Positions 33,122 through 42,393 of a stretch of 64,000 nucleotides of DNA are shown in pieces. The number at the start of each line of letters is the position of its first letter. Within the stretch, counting starts at the first letter, position 1. The notes under the pieces were generated by a model that was not told the origin of the DNA, ran no database searches, and worked only from the letters and a program-made list of their open reading frames with translations. The translations under genes were made by a program, and so were the position numbers. Source of the DNA: Paramagnetospirillum kuznetsovii (lineage in GTDB: Bacteria; Pseudomonadota; Alphaproteobacteria; Rhodospirillales; Magnetospirillaceae); the NCBI RefSeq assembly GCF_003284725.1, contig NZ_PGTO01000005.1:1-64000 (forward strand). The letters run 5' to 3'.

Positions 33122-34438
33122 TCAGTAGCCCAGTTGCAGGACGAATTCCGATAGGAACGGCGCATTGCGGCGGCGCTCGGAATCGTTCTTGCCGAAATTG
33201 GCGAGCAGTTTGCGCATCCAATCCGCATCCAGGCGTTCGAATTCGAAATGCGCCTTCATGGCCAGATGCTCGCCGATATAGTCGGGCAGCTTGGCCGACC
33301 ACTTCATGATGCCGTCGCGAAAGGCTCCTTCCCGTGCCTGATCCATGCGGCCCGACGGCGCGAATTCCTGGGTGTAGAGCTGGCTCAACTCACGCCAGCA
33401 TTTGGCCAGCGCGTCGGCTTCGAAGCGGATGATATCCTGAAGCAGGATGATATGGGCTTCGCCCGGCGGCTCGTAATTGCCCTTGGTGGCGTCCTCGCGG
33501 AACAGCGGCCAGGGATTGTCCTCGGGCTTTTGCGGCGCCGCCTTCCTGCCCTTGACGGCCTTGGGCGTTCGGAACGACGCCCAGCGGCCGTCCCAGTTGT
33601 GCAGGATGGGGTTGTTGACCTCGCTGCCCTGGATGATTTCCAGCAGCTTTTCGCCGCCCACATCGGCCCAATTATAGGTCTGGCCCAAGGCTTGGATGGC
33701 ACGGGTGGAGCGCATCTGCGGCAAAACGTGCCGCTTGAGGACGTCGCGATAGACTTGGGCGAAGTCCGGGGCGAGCAAGAAGGGCAGCCGCACGCCCCGT
33801 GAAGAGCCCGAAATGCGGAAAAGCTGCAGCGTCTTGTCGGCATAGGTGCAAAGGGTGTCGTCGAACAGGCTGGGGAAATCGGTGAAATTGGATTCCTTGC
33901 CCTCGCCGTTCTCCGCATCTTGATGGAGCTGCGTCATGCGCCGCAGTTGCTGCTTGTCGGCTGCCGGGCCTAGCTGGGCGGCGAAGAGCGGCGGTGGTTC
34001 GCGGCTGGGAATTTGGGTGCGCGGAACCCTGGGCGGCGGCGCCAGCGCCCCGCGCGCCAGCAATGCATGAAAGCCCGCCTGGGTGCTTTCCGCTTCCGAC
34101 ATCTGCGGCGGGCCGAGCAATTGGGTGGCGATTTCGCCGAGGACTCGCAGATCCTCTTCACGGGTGTCGGCACCGGCCGGCAACAGGGGTTCAAAGTTCC
34201 TGTCGCGGGCAAGCTTCAGCTTGGGCAGGCCATAGCGCTCGATGGTCTTGGACAGGATGACCTGAAAGACGACATTGAGTTGCTTCTCGCTGGCCCATTT
34301 GCGCGCCTCGGGGTCGTGCATGGTCAGGCGGCGAAGCATCAGGATATGGGGGATCTCCAGCTGGCGCGTAGCCGCGATGAGGCTAGCGACCTTCGTTTCG
34401 AAGGTTTTCGCTCCCCCACGCGGATCGGACACGCTCAT
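33122..34438 (-). CDS. Large hypothetical cytoplasmic protein
   Basis: 438 residues. No signal peptide, membrane helix or recognised domain. Rich in charged helices; recurring aromatic patches (FTDFPSLFDDTLCTYADKTLQLF, ILHNWDGRWASFRTP). Upstream of a VOC and a macro-domain gene with gaps of 7-12 bases, so it is probably cotranscribed. Backbone-like base composition, so it is not obviously recent. Confidence 0.75.
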   Translation of the reverse strand: MSVSDPRGGAKTFETKVASLIAATRQLEIPHILMLRRLTMHDPEARKWASEKQLNVVFQVILSKTIERYGLPKLKLARDRNFEPLLPAGADTREEDLRVLGEIATQLLGPPQMSEAESTQAGFHALLARGALAPPPRVPRTQIPSREPPPLFAAQLGPAADKQQLRRMTQLHQDAENGEGKESNFTDFPSLFDDTLCTYADKTLQLFRISGSSRGVRLPFLLAPDFAQVYRDVLKRHVLPQMRSTRAIQALGQTYNWADVGGEKLLEIIQGSEVNNPILHNWDGRWASFRTPKAVKGRKAAPQKPEDNPWPLFREDATKGNYEPPGEAHIILLQDIIRFEADALAKCWRELSQLYTQEFAPSGRMDQAREGAFRDGIMKWSAKLPDYIGEHLAMKAHFEFERLDADWMRKLLANFGKNDSERRRNAPFLSEFVLQLGY

Positions 34439-34586
34439 ATGGCATTCATCGACCCTTTGGGCCGCCCCTTCCCAATTCCAACCCCATTCAAAGGGGATAT
34501 CTCATGACCGGCGGGTCGGCAAGCACCTTCCTTCCGGCAGGTTCGATCTTAGCCGAAGATGGAGCGAAATGCTTCGGGGATTGACA

Positions 34587-35309
34587 CTAGGGCGCGACGG
34601 AAATGATTTCGCCGTGATGGTGGCAATCGGGCAGGCACAAACCCAGGAAACGCGGCGCCACATCGGCCGGTTGGGCCAGCTTGGCCGGATCCTCGCCGGG
34701 AAAGGCGATGCTCCGCAGGCGGGTGGCGACCACGCCGGGGTCCAGCAGATTGATCCGCAATTGGGTGGTATTGGCGACTTCGGCGGCCCAGGTCTTGACC
34801 ATGGTCTCCAAGGCGGCCTTGCTGGCGGCGTAAGGCCCCCAGAAGGGGTGGACGCCCTGGGCGATGCCCGAGGTGGTGAAGACGGCCCGGCCCGCCTCGG
34901 CCATGCGCAGCAGCGGGTCGCAGGCGCGGATCAGGCGCCAGTTGGCGGTCAGGTTGACGGAGAAGGCTTCGTCCCAGTCGTCGGGGGCATGCTGCGCGAC
35001 CGGAGTCAGGCCGCCGCCGATGGCGCCGGCATTGCCCACCAGAACGTCGAGTCGGCCCCATCGCTGAAATATGGCGGCCGCCACCTGTTCGATCAGGCCC
35101 GGCTTGCGCAGATCCTCGGGCACCAGCACCAATTGCTTGCCGCCCGCCGATTGGACCTGATCGTCCAATTCCTCCAACGCGCCCTGGGTGCGGGCGATGG
35201 CCACCACTTCCGCCCCTTCGGCGGCCATGGCACGCACCACCGCCGCGCCGATCCCCCGCGAGGCGCCGGTCACCAGCGCCACGCGTCCTTCGAACCGTCC
35301 AGCCATCAA
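34587..35309 (-). CDS. Short-chain dehydrogenase/reductase
   Basis: 240 residues. Classical [22 protein letters not shown] (cofactor loop), [20 protein letters not shown] with the catalytic serine, and [13 protein letters not shown] with catalytic tyrosine and lysine. Likely NADP(H)-dependent; substrate unknown. The ATG overlaps the purF stop by four bases. Confidence 0.9.
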   Translation of the reverse strand: MMAGRFEGRVALVTGASRGIGAAVVRAMAAEGAEVVAIARTQGALEELDDQVQSAGGKQLVLVPEDLRKPGLIEQVAAAIFQRWGRLDVLVGNAGAIGGGLTPVAQHAPDDWDEAFSVNLTANWRLIRACDPLLRMAEAGRAVFTTSGIAQGVHPFWGPYAASKAALETMVKTWAAEVANTTQLRINLLDPGVVATRLRSIAFPGEDPAKLAQPADVAPRFLGLCLPDCHHHGEIISVAP

Positions 35310-36766
35310 GGAGCATCCTCGGTCAGCAGCGACAACTGCTTGGGATCGCCGCCACCGGCCAGATAGTCGGTGGGCTTGACCGGGTAATCGCCGGTGAAGC
35401 AGGCGTCGCAGAACTGCGGCTCGGCGGCGTTGCGGCCGGGCTCGCCCACGGCGCGGTACAATCCGTCGATGGAAATGAAGGCCAGGGAATCCACCCCGAT
35501 CAGCTTGGCCATGCCGTCCACGTCGTAGCGCGCCGCCAACAGCTTCTCGCGCTCGGGGGTGTCGATGCCGAAATAGCAGGAATGGGTGGTGGGCGGGCTG
35601 GAGATGCGCATGTGCACCTCGGTGGCACCGGCCTGGCGCACCATCTCGACGATCTTGCGGCTGGTGGTGCCGCGCACGATGGAATCATCGACCAGGATCA
35701 CCCGCTTGCCGGCCAGCATGGCACGGTTGGCGTTATGCTTCATCTTCACGCCGGTATTGCGGATATTGTCGGTGGGCTGGATGAAGGTGCGGCCCACATA
35801 GTGGTTGCGGATGATGCCCAGCTCGAAGGGAATCTTGGCCTCGGCGGCAAAGCCGATGGCGGCGGGAACGCCGGAATCGGGCACCGGCACCACCACGTCG
35901 GCGCCGACAAGGCTTTCGCGGGCCAGTTCCGAGCCGATGCGCTTGCGCGCCTCGTAGACGCTGGTGCCCTCCACCACCGAATCGGGGCGGGCGAAATAGA
36001 TGTATTCGAAGATGCAGAACCGCGACGACCGCTTGACGAACGGCTTGATGGAGCGGATGCCGTCGGCCGCCAGGATGACGATCTCGCCCGGCTCGACGTC
36101 GCGGACGAATTCCGCGCCGATGATGTCCAGCGCGCAGCTCTCCGATGCCAGTATCCAGCTCTTGTCCAGCTTGCCCAGGCAAAGCGGCCGGATGCCCAGC
36201 GGATCGCGCACGCCGATGACGCAGTCCTTGGTGGCCGCCACCAGGGAATAGGCCCCCTCGATCTGGCGCAGCGCGTCGATCAGCCGGTCCTCCACGGTGG
36301 AATACAGGCTGATGGCGATCAGGTGGATGATCACTTCGGTATCGGTGGTGGACTGGAACAGGCAGCCGCGCTTGACCAGTTGGCGGCGCAGCGCCATGGC
36401 GTTGGTCAGGTTGCCGTTATGGCCCAGCGCCAGACCGCCGAATTCCATTTCGGCGAACAGCGGCTGCACGTTGCGCAGCAGGGTCTCGCCGGTGGTGGAA
36501 TAGCGCACATGGCCCACCGCCATATTGCCCTTCAGCTTGCGGATGACCGATTCGCTGCCGAAATTGTCCTCCACATGGCCGAGGCCACGATGGTTGTGGA
36601 ACTGGCCGCCGTCGAAGCTGACGATGCCCGCCGCCTCCTGGCCGCGATGCTGCAGGGCATGCAGACCCAGCGCGACATGCGCCGCCGCTTCGGGATGACC
36701 GAATATCCCGAATACGCCACATTCCTCGCGGAGATGGTCGTCGTCATACGGATTGGTCGTGAGCAT
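35306..36766 (-). CDS. purF: Amidophosphoribosyltransferase
   Basis: 486 residues. After a 15-residue propeptide the catalytic cysteine lies in [15 protein letters not shown]; the glutaminase motif [13 protein letters not shown] follows. The phosphoribosyltransferase part has [22 protein letters not shown]. Catalyses the first step of purine synthesis. Downstream of cvpA by 12 bases, the usual order. Confidence 0.95.
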   Translation of the reverse strand: MLTTNPYDDDHLREECGVFGIFGHPEAAAHVALGLHALQHRGQEAAGIVSFDGGQFHNHRGLGHVEDNFGSESVIRKLKGNMAVGHVRYSTTGETLLRNVQPLFAEMEFGGLALGHNGNLTNAMALRRQLVKRGCLFQSTTDTEVIIHLIAISLYSTVEDRLIDALRQIEGAYSLVAATKDCVIGVRDPLGIRPLCLGKLDKSWILASESCALDIIGAEFVRDVEPGEIVILAADGIRSIKPFVKRSSRFCIFEYIYFARPDSVVEGTSVYEARKRIGSELARESLVGADVVVPVPDSGVPAAIGFAAEAKIPFELGIIRNHYVGRTFIQPTDNIRNTGVKMKHNANRAMLAGKRVILVDDSIVRGTTSRKIVEMVRQAGATEVHMRISSPPTTHSCYFGIDTPEREKLLAARYDVDGMAKLIGVDSLAFISIDGLYRAVGEPGRNAAEPQFCDACFTGDYPVKPTDYLAGGGDPKQLSLLTEDAP

Positions 36767-36778
36767 CGCGGGCGAGTC

Positions 36779-37483
36779 CTACTGGTTGCTGCGGATCAAC
36801 CGCTCCATTTGGGTGCGGCTTTCGGTGTCGTAGCTCCCTTGCGACGGAGCCGCGCCACCCTTTCCGTTGGAGGCAGCCGGAGGAGTCGGTGACGCCGGCT
36901 GCGGTGAAATGAATTTCTGGAAGGTTTTTTCCGCTTCCATCAACTGGCGGGTCTCGGCGGAGGCCTCGCGGGCCTTGGCCTCGGCCTTGCCGAACCCGGA
37001 CGGAGCAAATCCCTGCAAGATCCCGGCGCCACGCTCCAGCCACGGCCGGGACCGCGATTGCGCCAGCCAGTCGGGCTGCTGTTCCGGCGTGTCGAACAGC
37101 CAGGCCACCGACATATAGGCCAGCGACATCAGCACGGCGCCGCGCGCCAGGCCGAACACGAAGCCCAGCGACGAATCCACCGAGTTCAGCGCGCTCTTGC
37201 GAACGGTGTCGGACACCCGCTTGGTCAGCAGCGACAGAACCAGCAGGGTGGTCAGGAACAGGGCGGCGCCCGTGGCCGCGTCGGCGGCCCAGGCGGCGCC
37301 GATATGGCTGCGAAAGAACGGCTGGGCATGGGGGAAGCCGTAAAGGGTGACGAAGACGGCGCCAACCCACGAGGTAATGGACAGAACTTCATGCACGAAG
37401 CCGCGCAGGAAGGCGAATCCGGCGGACCCAAGCAGCACCACGGCCACGACCACGTCAACGGCAGTGATGTTGAGGTTTCCCAT
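36779..37483 (-). CDS. cvpA: CvpA-family membrane protein
   Basis: 234 residues. Four hydrophobic helices in the first 130 residues (VDVVVAVVLLGSAGFAFLRG, SITSWVGAVFVTLYG, ALFLTTLLVLSLL, FGLARGAVLMSLAYMS), then a long polar tail. CvpA is needed for colicin V export in E. coli and for envelope integrity in others. It precedes purF, as is common. Confidence 0.9.
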   Translation of the reverse strand: MGNLNITAVDVVVAVVLLGSAGFAFLRGFVHEVLSITSWVGAVFVTLYGFPHAQPFFRSHIGAAWAADAATGAALFLTTLLVLSLLTKRVSDTVRKSALNSVDSSLGFVFGLARGAVLMSLAYMSVAWLFDTPEQQPDWLAQSRSRPWLERGAGILQGFAPSGFGKAEAKAREASAETRQLMEAEKTFQKFISPQPASPTPPAASNGKGGAAPSQGSYDTESRTQMERLIRSNQ

Positions 37484-37502
37484 GGCCCCATCCGGTTAGA
37501 GT

Positions 37503-38882
37503 CTAGTCCGGCCGGAACAGTTCCAGCACGTCCTGTAGATGCCCGACGGAGCGGATCGAAAGAGACGACCCCACGCCTCCACCGGCGTTGCCTTTGTCCT
37601 TGCGCGGCCGGGCCGGCACCAGCGCCTGCGCGAAGCCCAACTTGGCGGCTTCCTTCAGGCGGGTGTCGGCCTGGGCGACCGCCCGGACCTCGCCGGAAAG
37701 CCCGATCTCGCCGAACACGACCATGTCGGCGGGAACCGGGATATCGGACGCGGACGAGACAAGCGCCGCCGCGACCGCGAGGTCGGCGGCAGGCTCAGCG
37801 ATCCGCAAGCCGCCAGCGACGTTCAAATAAACGTCATTGCCCGACAAAGCAAGCCCACAGCGGGCATCGAGCACCGCCATCACCATGGAAAGCCGGTTGG
37901 TGTCCCATCCCACCACGGCGCGGCGCGGCGAGGACAGGGTGCTGGGGGCGACCAGGGCCTGGATTTCCACCAGCATGGGACGCGTGCCCTCCATGCCCGC
38001 GAAGACGCAACTGCCCGAGACATTGCCCCGCCGCTCGGCCAGGAACAGCGCCGAGGGATTGGCCACCTCGGCCAGCCCGCCCTCGGTCATCTCGAACACC
38101 CCGATCTCGTCGGTGGCGCCGAACCGGTTCTTGGTGGCGCGCAGGATGCGAAACTGATGGCCGCGATCGCCCTCGAAATACAGCACGGTATCGACCATGT
38201 GCTCCAGCACGCGGGGGCCTGCGATGGTGCCTTCCTTGGTGACATGGCCCACCAGGAACAGCACGAAGCCCCGCCGCTTGGCCAGCCGGATCAGCTCGGC
38301 GGCGCAGGCGCGCACCTGGGATACGGTGCCGGGTGCCGATTCGATGTTGTCGGCATAGACCGTCTGGATGGAATCGATGACCACCACCTGGGGACAATCG
38401 GGCTGATCCAGCGAGGCCAGGATGTCGCGCAACGAGGTGGCCGAGGCCAGCGCCACCTTGGCTTGGGCATGGCCGAGACGGACGGCGCGCATGCGCACCT
38501 GATCCACCGCCTCTTCCCCCGAGATATAGGCGACCACGGCATCGGCCGACAGCCGGGCGGCGGCCTGCAGCAACAGGGTCGATTTGCCGATGCCGGGATC
38601 GCCGCCCACCAGCAGGCAGGAACCGGGAACCAGCCCGCCGCCGCACACCCGGTCCAGTTCCGACAGCCGGGTCATCATGCGGGGCAGGGGGGCCGAACTG
38701 CCGCTCAGGCCGACGAACTCGATCTTCTTGCCCTTGCCGCCCGACAGGCCCTTGGGGACTTCCTCGCGGGCCGCTTCCTCGGTGATGGAGTTCCAGGCGC
38801 CGCACGCCTCGCACTTGCCGGCCCATTTCAGGGTGACCGAGCCGCAGTCCTGGCAGACGAATTGGGCGGAGGATTTGGCCAT
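37503..38882 (-). CDS. radA: DNA repair protein RadA
   Basis: 459 residues. N-terminal zinc finger (CQDCG and CEACG), Walker A GGDPGIGKSTLLLQ, the RadA-specific KNRFGATDEIG motif and a C-terminal Lon-like domain (VFGEIGLSGEVRAV). Processes branched recombination intermediates. Follows the toxin-antitoxin-like pair by five bases. Confidence 0.95.
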   Translation of the reverse strand: MAKSSAQFVCQDCGSVTLKWAGKCEACGAWNSITEEAAREEVPKGLSGGKGKKIEFVGLSGSSAPLPRMMTRLSELDRVCGGGLVPGSCLLVGGDPGIGKSTLLLQAAARLSADAVVAYISGEEAVDQVRMRAVRLGHAQAKVALASATSLRDILASLDQPDCPQVVVIDSIQTVYADNIESAPGTVSQVRACAAELIRLAKRRGFVLFLVGHVTKEGTIAGPRVLEHMVDTVLYFEGDRGHQFRILRATKNRFGATDEIGVFEMTEGGLAEVANPSALFLAERRGNVSGSCVFAGMEGTRPMLVEIQALVAPSTLSSPRRAVVGWDTNRLSMVMAVLDARCGLALSGNDVYLNVAGGLRIAEPAADLAVAAALVSSASDIPVPADMVVFGEIGLSGEVRAVAQADTRLKEAAKLGFAQALVPARPRKDKGNAGGGVGSSLSIRSVGHLQDVLELFRPD

Positions 38883-38887
38883 CCCGA

Positions 38888-39199
38888 TCAGACCGGGTCC
38901 GTGGTGCCGAGATGCTCTCGCCGACGGATATAGGCGATCACCGGCAGGATGCTCTTGGCTTGGGGATTGCCGCGCGGGCCGAACATGCGCATCAGGCTCT
39001 TGGACGGAGTGCCCACCGCTTCCGCCAATCCCTCGAACCCCATGGTGGCGTTGATGTAGTCACGCAGAATGGCCTTGGCGCTATCCAAGTCGTTGTCCAG
39101 CAGGCATTCGCTGGCTTCTTCCACCAGGGCCTTGCGGAATTCCGGATCGCGCTCGGCGCGGGCCTTGATGGTGTTCTTGAAATCGCGGGTCAGGGGCAT
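38888..39199 (-). CDS. HigA-like antitoxin / DNA-binding protein
   Basis: 103 residues. The second half is a helix-turn-helix (INATMGFEGLAEAVGTPSKSLMRMFG) of the kind found in putative addiction-module antidotes; the first half is charged helix. It follows the toxin gene by one base (toxin first, HigBA order) and lies five bases before radA. Confidence 0.82.
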   Translation of the reverse strand: MPLTRDFKNTIKARAERDPEFRKALVEEASECLLDNDLDSAKAILRDYINATMGFEGLAEAVGTPSKSLMRMFGPRGNPQAKSILPVIAYIRRREHLGTTDPV

Positions 39200-39200
39200 G

Positions 39201-39527
39201 TCACTTCGCTTTCTTCCGCCGCTTGTAGTCCTGCCAGAGCGCCTTTGCTTCGCCGATATCCCTTGGCTGGGTGGATTTGTCTCCTCCGACCAGCAGCAGA
39301 ATCAAATGGGTTCCGTCTTGGCCGAAATAGACCCGATAGCCTGGGCCATGGTCGATGCGGTATTCGCTGACGCCGTCGCCCACCGGCTTCACATTGCCAA
39401 AATGACCGGCCGCCAATTTAATCCGGGCAACCGCAACTTTAGCGGCGGCTTTGGCGTCAAGCCGGTCGAACCAGCGACCGAACGGGCTGCTTCCATCCTC
39501 GCGAAGATACTCGACGATGTCAATCAT
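39201..39527 (-). CDS. RelE/HigB-type toxin
   Basis: 108 residues from the ATG at 39527. Typical of phage-derived Gp49/HigB-like RelE toxins: EYLREDGSSPFGRWFDRLDA, RIKLAAGHFGNVKPVGDGV, EYRIDHGPGYRVYFGQDG, LILLLVGGDKSTQPRDIGEA, LWQDYKRR. Likely a ribosome-dependent mRNA endonuclease neutralised by the adjacent protein. It sits 25 bases after mlaF. Confidence 0.87.
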   Translation of the reverse strand: MIDIVEYLREDGSSPFGRWFDRLDAKAAAKVAVARIKLAAGHFGNVKPVGDGVSEYRIDHGPGYRVYFGQDGTHLILLLVGGDKSTQPRDIGEAKALWQDYKRRKKAK

Positions 39528-39552
39528 GGTAACGCATTGGTTACTCTTGCCC

Positions 39553-40326
39553 TCAGGCCCGCAGTTCCATGCTGATGGGGCCGTCCTCGCGGCCGTGGAT
39601 GAACTGGTCCACATAGGGATTGCCCGAGGCGTCGATATCCTTGGCGGGGCCGACCCAGATCAGCTTGCCCTTGTAGAGCATGGCGATGCGGTCGGCGATC
39701 TTGCGGGCGGACGCCATGTCGTGGGTGATGGACAGGGCGGTGGCGCCGACTTCCTTGCAGCACTTGACGATCAGGCTGTTGATGACGTCGGCCATGATGG
39801 GGTCGAGGCCGGTGGTGGGCTCGTCGAAGAAGATGATCTCGGGGCTGGTGGCGATGGCGCGGGCGAGGGAGACGCGCTTTTGCATGCCGCCCGAAAGCTC
39901 CGAGGGAAACAGGTCGCCCGACGAGGCGGCAAGGCCCACCTGGGCCAGCTTCTCGATGGCGATGTCGCGGGCGGGGCCGCGCTCCATCTTCTGGCCCTGG
40001 ATCAGGCCGAAGGCGACATTTTCCCACACTTTCAGCGAGTCGAACAGGGCGCCGCCCTGGAACAGCATGCCGAATTTGCGCATGATCCGCTCGCGGTCGC
40101 GGGTTCCCATGCCGACCACTTCCTCGCCGTCGACCTTGATGGAACCGCTTTCCGGGCGCAGCAGACCCAGGATGCATTTCAGCATCACCGACTTGCCGGT
40201 GCCCGATCCGCCGATCACCACCACCGACTCGCCCTTGGACACCGACAGGTCGATGCCGTCCAGCACCACCTTGGGGCCGAAGGCCTTGTGAACGTTGCTC
40301 AGTTCTATCTTGGGAGTGGAGGTCAT
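39553..40326 (-). CDS. mlaF: Phospholipid-transport ABC ATPase MlaF
   Basis: 257 residues. Walker A VIGGSGTGKSVMLK, signature LSGGMQKRVSLARAI, Walker B EIIFFDEPTTGLDP and H-loop SITHDMASAR. It belongs to the Mla branch (outer-membrane lipid asymmetry). Eleven bases after mlaE, its permease partner. Confidence 0.9.
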   Translation of the reverse strand: MTSTPKIELSNVHKAFGPKVVLDGIDLSVSKGESVVVIGGSGTGKSVMLKCILGLLRPESGSIKVDGEEVVGMGTRDRERIMRKFGMLFQGGALFDSLKVWENVAFGLIQGQKMERGPARDIAIEKLAQVGLAASSGDLFPSELSGGMQKRVSLARAIATSPEIIFFDEPTTGLDPIMADVINSLIVKCCKEVGATALSITHDMASARKIADRIAMLYKGKLIWVGPAKDIDASGNPYVDQFIHGREDGPISMELRA

Positions 40327-40336
40327 GATCGCGTCC

Positions 40337-41113
40337 TCATTTCCCGAAGAACATGGCGGTAATGATGTAGTTGAACACCAGGATCAGGATGGCGGCCGAC
40401 ACCACCGCATTGGTGGTCGCGGCGCCGACGCCCTGGGCGCCGCCCCTGGAGTAGTAGCCGTTGTAGCAGCCCATCAGGGTGATCAGGAAGCCGAACACCG
40501 AGGCCTTGGTCAGGCCCGAGATCACGTCCAGCGGTTCGAGGAATTCCCAGGTCCGGGCGATATAGGTGGACGAGTTGAACCCCAGCTTGTAGACGCCGAC
40601 GATATAGCCGCCGAACACGCCGATGATGTCGGCGATCAGCACCAGGAAGGGCAGCATCACGGTCCCGGCGAGAATGCGCGGCGCCACCAGATACTTGAAC
40701 GGATTGGTCGAAAGCGTGGTCAGGGCGTCGATCTGCTCTGTCACCCGCATGGTGCCGATCTCGGCCGCCATGGAGGCGCCGATGCGTCCCGCCACCATCA
40801 GTCCGGCCAGGACCGGCGCCAGTTCGCGGGTCACCGACAGGACCACCACGGTGGCCACGGCGCCCTCGGCGGCGAAGCGCGAGAAGCCGGAATAGGATTG
40901 CAGGGCCAGCACCATGCCGGTGAACACGGCGGTCAAGCCGACAACCGGCAGCGAGTAATAGCCGATCTCCACCATGGACCGCATGATCAGGCGGGGATAG
41001 AAGGGCGGGCGGACCACATGGGAAACCGCCATGGCGGTAAAGGCCGACAGACGGCCCGTATGCGCCAGGAAGGTCATGAATACGCGGCCGACGGTGGCAA
41101 GAAAATCCATCAC
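40337..41113 (-). CDS. mlaE: Phospholipid-transport permease MlaE
   Basis: 258 residues with five or six hydrophobic helices. The MlaE/YrbE signature is seen in GLTAVFTGMVLALQSYSGFSRF, LMVAGRIGASMAAEIGTMRVTEQIDALTTLSTNP and GCYNGYYSRGGAQGVGAATT. Its start overlaps the alr stop by four bases. No mlaD is adjacent in this window. Confidence 0.92.
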   Translation of the reverse strand: MMDFLATVGRVFMTFLAHTGRLSAFTAMAVSHVVRPPFYPRLIMRSMVEIGYYSLPVVGLTAVFTGMVLALQSYSGFSRFAAEGAVATVVVLSVTRELAPVLAGLMVAGRIGASMAAEIGTMRVTEQIDALTTLSTNPFKYLVAPRILAGTVMLPFLVLIADIIGVFGGYIVGVYKLGFNSSTYIARTWEFLEPLDVISGLTKASVFGFLITLMGCYNGYYSRGGAQGVGAATTNAVVSAAILILVFNYIITAMFFGK

Positions 41114-42231
41114 GCCGACGGCCCTCCCTTGGCGCTGGACAACCAGCGGCGGTGATGGCGGCGGCCCAAGGCGGTCAGCACTTCATAGCCGATGGTTCCG
41201 GCCTCGGCCGCCACGTCGTCGACGCCGTGATTGGAACCGATCAAGTCCATCATCGTGCCGGGATGAACCAGATGCGTCGGGACGTCGGTGACGTCGAAGG
41301 TGGTCAAGTCCATGGATACACGACCGACGAGCGGCACCTTGATTCCCTCGATGAAGCCAAATCCGCGATTGCCCAGCGACCGAAACCAGCCATCGGCATA
41401 ACCGACGGCCACGGTGGCGATCTTTCCCTTCCGGGCAACGCGGTGGGAGGCACCATAGCCAACGCTCTGGGGGCTGTCAACGTCGCGGACTTGCAGGATT
41501 TTTCCTTGCAAACGAACCACTTGGCTCATGGGATTCGGCTTGCCCGGAGCAGGGTTGAGGCCGTAGAGCGCCGCTCCCGGCCGCGTCATGTCGAAGCGAT
41601 AGGCGCGTCCCAGGAAGATACCGCCCGAGGCGGCAAGACTGAGCGGCATGGCGGGCAGCATGGCGGTCAGCCGACGGAAGGTCGCCAGTTGCGCCTCGTT
41701 CATGGGTGAGCCGTCGTCATCGGAGCAAGCCAGATGCGACATGGCGAGAATGGGCCGCACGGCGGTCAGCACGTCGGGCTTGCCCACCAGACGTTCCAAC
41801 TCATGCTCTTCCAGGCCAAGTCGATTCATGCCGGTATCGATGTGGAAGGCCGAGGCGGGGGCGGCGCTGCCGAACTTGGCGAAAGCGGCCCAGCCGGTGA
41901 TCTGGGCCAGACTGTTGAGCACCGGAACCAGGCGGTGGGCGGCGAAATCGCCCTCGCTTCCCGACACGGGGCCGCTCAGTACATAAATCATCGCCTGCGG
42001 CACCAGATGGCGGAGTTGGATCCCTTCATCGACGGTGGCGACGAAGAAGCTGCGGCAGCCGGCCAGAGCCAAGGCGGGGGCGATATGGTCCACCCCCAAT
42101 CCGTAACAATCGGCCTTGACCACAGCGGCCGCCTCGCAGGGCGCGATCAGGCTGGACAGGCGCCGCCAGTTGGCGACGACGGCATCCACGTCGATGGTCA
42201 GCAGGGAGACGGCGCGGGTAAGGTCGGTCAT
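41110..42231 (-). CDS. alr: Alanine racemase
   Basis: 373 residues from the ATG at 42231. The PLP lysine lies in AAVVKADCYGLG; HIDTGMNRLGLEEHEL, RPGAALYGLNP and VGRVSMDLTTFDVT (tyrosine-equivalent and carboxylate loop region) follow. Supplies D-alanine for peptidoglycan. Between dnaB and mlaE. Confidence 0.93.
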   Translation of the reverse strand: MTDLTRAVSLLTIDVDAVVANWRRLSSLIAPCEAAAVVKADCYGLGVDHIAPALALAGCRSFFVATVDEGIQLRHLVPQAMIYVLSGPVSGSEGDFAAHRLVPVLNSLAQITGWAAFAKFGSAAPASAFHIDTGMNRLGLEEHELERLVGKPDVLTAVRPILAMSHLACSDDDGSPMNEAQLATFRRLTAMLPAMPLSLAASGGIFLGRAYRFDMTRPGAALYGLNPAPGKPNPMSQVVRLQGKILQVRDVDSPQSVGYGASHRVARKGKIATVAVGYADGWFRSLGNRGFGFIEGIKVPLVGRVSMDLTTFDVTDVPTHLVHPGTMMDLIGSNHGVDDVAAEAGTIGYEVLTALGRRHHRRWLSSAKGGPSA

Positions 42232-42364
42232 GGGTGTCCGTGGACTGATGGCGCGCCTTGGCGCGGGGGAGGCCAAGAATCTCTCGCTTCCGCTTGGAAG
42301 ACAAGCACCGTTATCACGTCGCAGGCCAATCGCTTGAAGGCGCTCCGAACGGAGCCCGATTCTC

Positions 42365-42388
42365 GGAGCGCGGGCGCCCTCGCCCGCA
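42365..42388. repeat. REP-like palindromic element
   Basis: GGAGCGCGGGCGCCCTCGCC followed by CGCA, in the alr-dnaB gap. It is a member of a family with copies at 43991, 44036, 63001 and 63031. Confidence 0.65.
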
Positions 42389-42393
42389 TATGA

